From contig NZ_JALCZU010000001.1 in NCBI RefSeq assembly GCF_023522835.1, forward strand, positions 451,297-515,296: a DNA stretch of 64,000 bases, written 5' to 3'. This document shows, in pieces, positions 62,596-64,000 of this stretch. The position numbers were made by a program, and so were the translations under genes. Numbering within the stretch: the stretch's first letter is position 1; the number at the start of each line of letters is the position of its first letter. The notes under the pieces were generated by a model, which was not told the origin of the DNA, made no database searches, and saw only the letters and a program-made list of their open reading frames with translations. This DNA is from Oceanobacillus saliphilus. GTDB lineage: Bacteria > Bacillota > Bacilli > Bacillales > Amphibacillaceae.

Positions 62596-63390
62596 TTATC
62601 CGAGCACTGCACGGTCATCACCAAACTGTTCGCCGCGAATACGCTGGAATTCCTGCATAAGACGCTCGACAGTTAACTCCTGTTTGGCTTCTCCTTGCGC
62701 TTCAAAAATAATTTGACCTTTATCCATCATAATCAGCCTGTTCCCAAGATCAAGGGCCTGCTGCATATTATGTGTCACCATTAATGTTGTAAGTCCTGAT
62801 TCCCGAACCACTTTTTCAGTAAGGGATGTAATCAGTTCTGCACGTGATGGATCCAATGCTGCAGTATGTTCATCAAGCAGCAAGATATTTGGTTCGGTAA
62901 AAGTAGCCATTAGTAAGGAAAGGGCCTGTCTTTCACCACCGGAAAGCAATCCTACTTTAGCCGATAAACGATCCTCCAAACCAAGGTTGAGTGTTTTCAG
63001 GTGATTGCGGAACATTTCTTTCCGTTTCTTAGTTACACCCATTTTCAATTTTCTTCGCTTATTACGTGAATAGGCCATAGCCAGGTTTTCCTCAATTGTC
63101 ATCGTTGGTGCGGTACCTGCCATTGGATCCTGGAAAACTCGGCCGATGAAAGCTGACCGTTTGTATTCCGGGAAATGAACGACTTGTTTGCCATCAATAA
63201 AAACATCTCCCACATCCGGGGGAATATTACCGGAGATAACATTCATCAGGGTGGATTTACCAGCTCCGTTACTTCCGATGACCGTAACAAAATCGCCTAG
63301 TTCCAGTTCGAGATTGATTCCATTTAACGCTTTTTTCTCGTCCAGGGTACCTTCATTAAAGGTGACGGAGATATTAGCTATCTTAAGCAT
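62596..63390 (-). CDS. ABC transporter ATPase of a BPD_transp_2-type importer (TrpX/LivG-like)
   Basis: A 264-residue ATPase. The start is MLKIANISV, eight bases after AGGAGGG; an in-frame Met eight codons earlier lies within the permease gene. It has Walker A GSNGAGKSTLMNV, signature LLSGGERQALSLLMA, Walker B ILLLDEHTAALDP (DEHTAALD) and H-loop TLMVTHNMQQALDLG. The FQDPMAGTAPTMTIEENLAMAYSR segment is typical of ATPases that work with LivH-like permeases and DUF534/ABC_sub_bind lipoproteins. It overlaps the permease gene by 8 bases, so the two are translationally coupled. Confidence 0.9.
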   Translation of the reverse strand: MLKIANISVTFNEGTLDEKKALNGINLELELGDFVTVIGSNGAGKSTLMNVISGNIPPDVGDVFIDGKQVVHFPEYKRSAFIGRVFQDPMAGTAPTMTIEENLAMAYSRNKRRKLKMGVTKKRKEMFRNHLKTLNLGLEDRLSAKVGLLSGGERQALSLLMATFTEPNILLLDEHTAALDPSRAELITSLTEKVVRESGLTTLMVTHNMQQALDLGNRLIMMDKGQIIFEAQGEAKQELTVERLMQEFQRIRGEQFGDDRAVLG

Positions 63391-64000
63391 GGTTTTTCCC
63401 TCCTGACTCGGCACTTAACTGCTGGCGCTTCAGCATTCTTCGCTTCTTTTCTTTTCTCATCTGGAGTATTCGTGGACCTACCAATGCAAAAATGACAATA
63501 ATCGCAGTGATCATCTTCATATCTCCCGTTTCCAAAAAGTCTACACGAAGTGCCAATGTGACAATGATACGATATATAATTGCCCCACCAATAACTGCCA
63601 ACGTTGCTCTGGCAATTGTCTTCGTACCGAACAGCGCTTCCCCGATAATAACGGATGCTAGCCCAATTACAATCATTCCGATACCCATGTTTACATCCGC
63701 AAAGCCACCAAGTTGGCCAATTAACGCACCAGAAAGGGCTACAAGTCCATTTGAGATACCGACACCGACGATCGTCAAATTATCAGTATTAGCAGACAAA
63801 CTCCGTATCATTCTTTTATTGTCGCCAATCGCCCTTAATGCCAATCCTACTTCGGTTTTTAAATAGTAATCCGTTACGAACTTAATTACAATCGTTACAA
63901 CAAGCATAACGAATACAATTCCCCATGTTTTAGGGAATCTTTCCAATCCAAGTGTACTGAGCAGTCCATTTAATGCCGTATCGATCCCTGTCATTGACCA
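63383..64000 (-). CDS. ABC transporter permease (5' part outside the window)
   Basis: The last 205 codons of a LivH-like (BPD_transp_2) permease. The frame continues past the right edge (the codons before Met 63994 read W-S), and family members are about 290-300 residues, so roughly 90 residues are missing. Visible features are a transmembrane stretch near PKTWGIVFVMLVVTIVIKF, the conserved YYLKTEVGLALRAIGDNKRMIRSLSANTDN, and GIGMIVIGLASVIIGEALFG. The basic C-terminus KEKKRRMLKRQQL is cytosolic. Substrate candidates include amino acids or tryptophan-like compounds; the binding protein should lie upstream. Confidence 0.88.
   Translation of the reverse strand, partial: WSMTGIDTALNGLLSTLGLERFPKTWGIVFVMLVVTIVIKFVTDYYLKTEVGLALRAIGDNKRMIRSLSANTDNLTIVGVGISNGLVALSGALIGQLGGFADVNMGIGMIVIGLASVIIGEALFGTKTIARATLAVIGGAIIYRIIVTLALRVDFLETGDMKMITAIIVIFALVGPRILQMRKEKKRRMLKRQQLSAESGGKNHA

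Overview
The window is low-GC Firmicute chromosome, most like a halotolerant member of the Bacillaceae (Oceanobacillus/Virgibacillus/Lentibacillus type). Evidence for this is the AT-rich codon use, strong AGGAGG ribosome sites, occasional TTG/GTG starts, a SAM (S-box) riboswitch and many Bacillus-type proteins (YkpA, YpmR/YpmS, AmpS, YhaQ/YhaP, YodB-like HxlR). No rRNA, tRNA, CRISPR, intact insertion sequence or prophage is visible. The genus is inferred from gene content only.

Layout. 1-8.7 kb: 3' part of recQ, an M29 aminopeptidase, a redox-type HxlR regulator, an acyl-CoA thioesterase, cardiolipin synthase, methionine gamma-lyase and RarD. 8.8-10.8 kb: a strong promoter, SAM riboswitch and terminator control an O-acetylhomoserine sulfhydrylase with an unusual C-terminal extension. 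11.4-19 kb: ypmRS, a WYL regulator, a papain-like hydrolase candidate, the ABC-F protein YkpA, and the kbl-tdh threonine degradation pair. 19-28 kb: cell-wall proteins (LysM/3D, DUF1002, lysozyme-like), an MFS and a MATE exporter, an iron alcohol dehydrogenase with RidA. 28.7-33.7 kb: a TRAP-TAXI uptake system (SBP, DUF1850, fused permease) and a nitronate monooxygenase. 34-42.8 kb: a peptide ABC importer (order C-B-D-F), its binding protein on the opposite strand, and, divergent from that, a cytosolic serine hydrolase with a three-part regulator. 43-50 kb: a SWIM-SNF2 helicase, MFS exporter, a probable type I toxin-antitoxin locus, lipoprotein SodC and DoxX with a Rex-like operator. 50.9-58.2 kb: YhaQP-like ABC exporter, small peptides, flavoprotein, SH3b-amidase, MerR-methyltransferase fusion. 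58.3-62.3 kb: a class I ribonucleotide reductase operon (alpha, flavodoxin, beta) under a cobalamin riboswitch. The right edge holds an ABC transporter ATPase and a partial permease.

Intergenic space carries two interspersed repeat systems. Family A is about 150 bp (4 copies, three of them between convergent genes). Families B and C are about 118-bp hairpin-forming units that share a core but differ in their 15-16-bp terminal inverted repeats. Gaps over 300 bases are described in the repeat, promoter and terminator entries.

The observations most worth following are the holin-like toxin with a convergent antisense RNA, the B12-riboswitch-controlled class I reductase whose operon has a true flavodoxin where NrdI would be expected, the serine hydrolase/regulator/peptide importer locus, and the B/C repeats.
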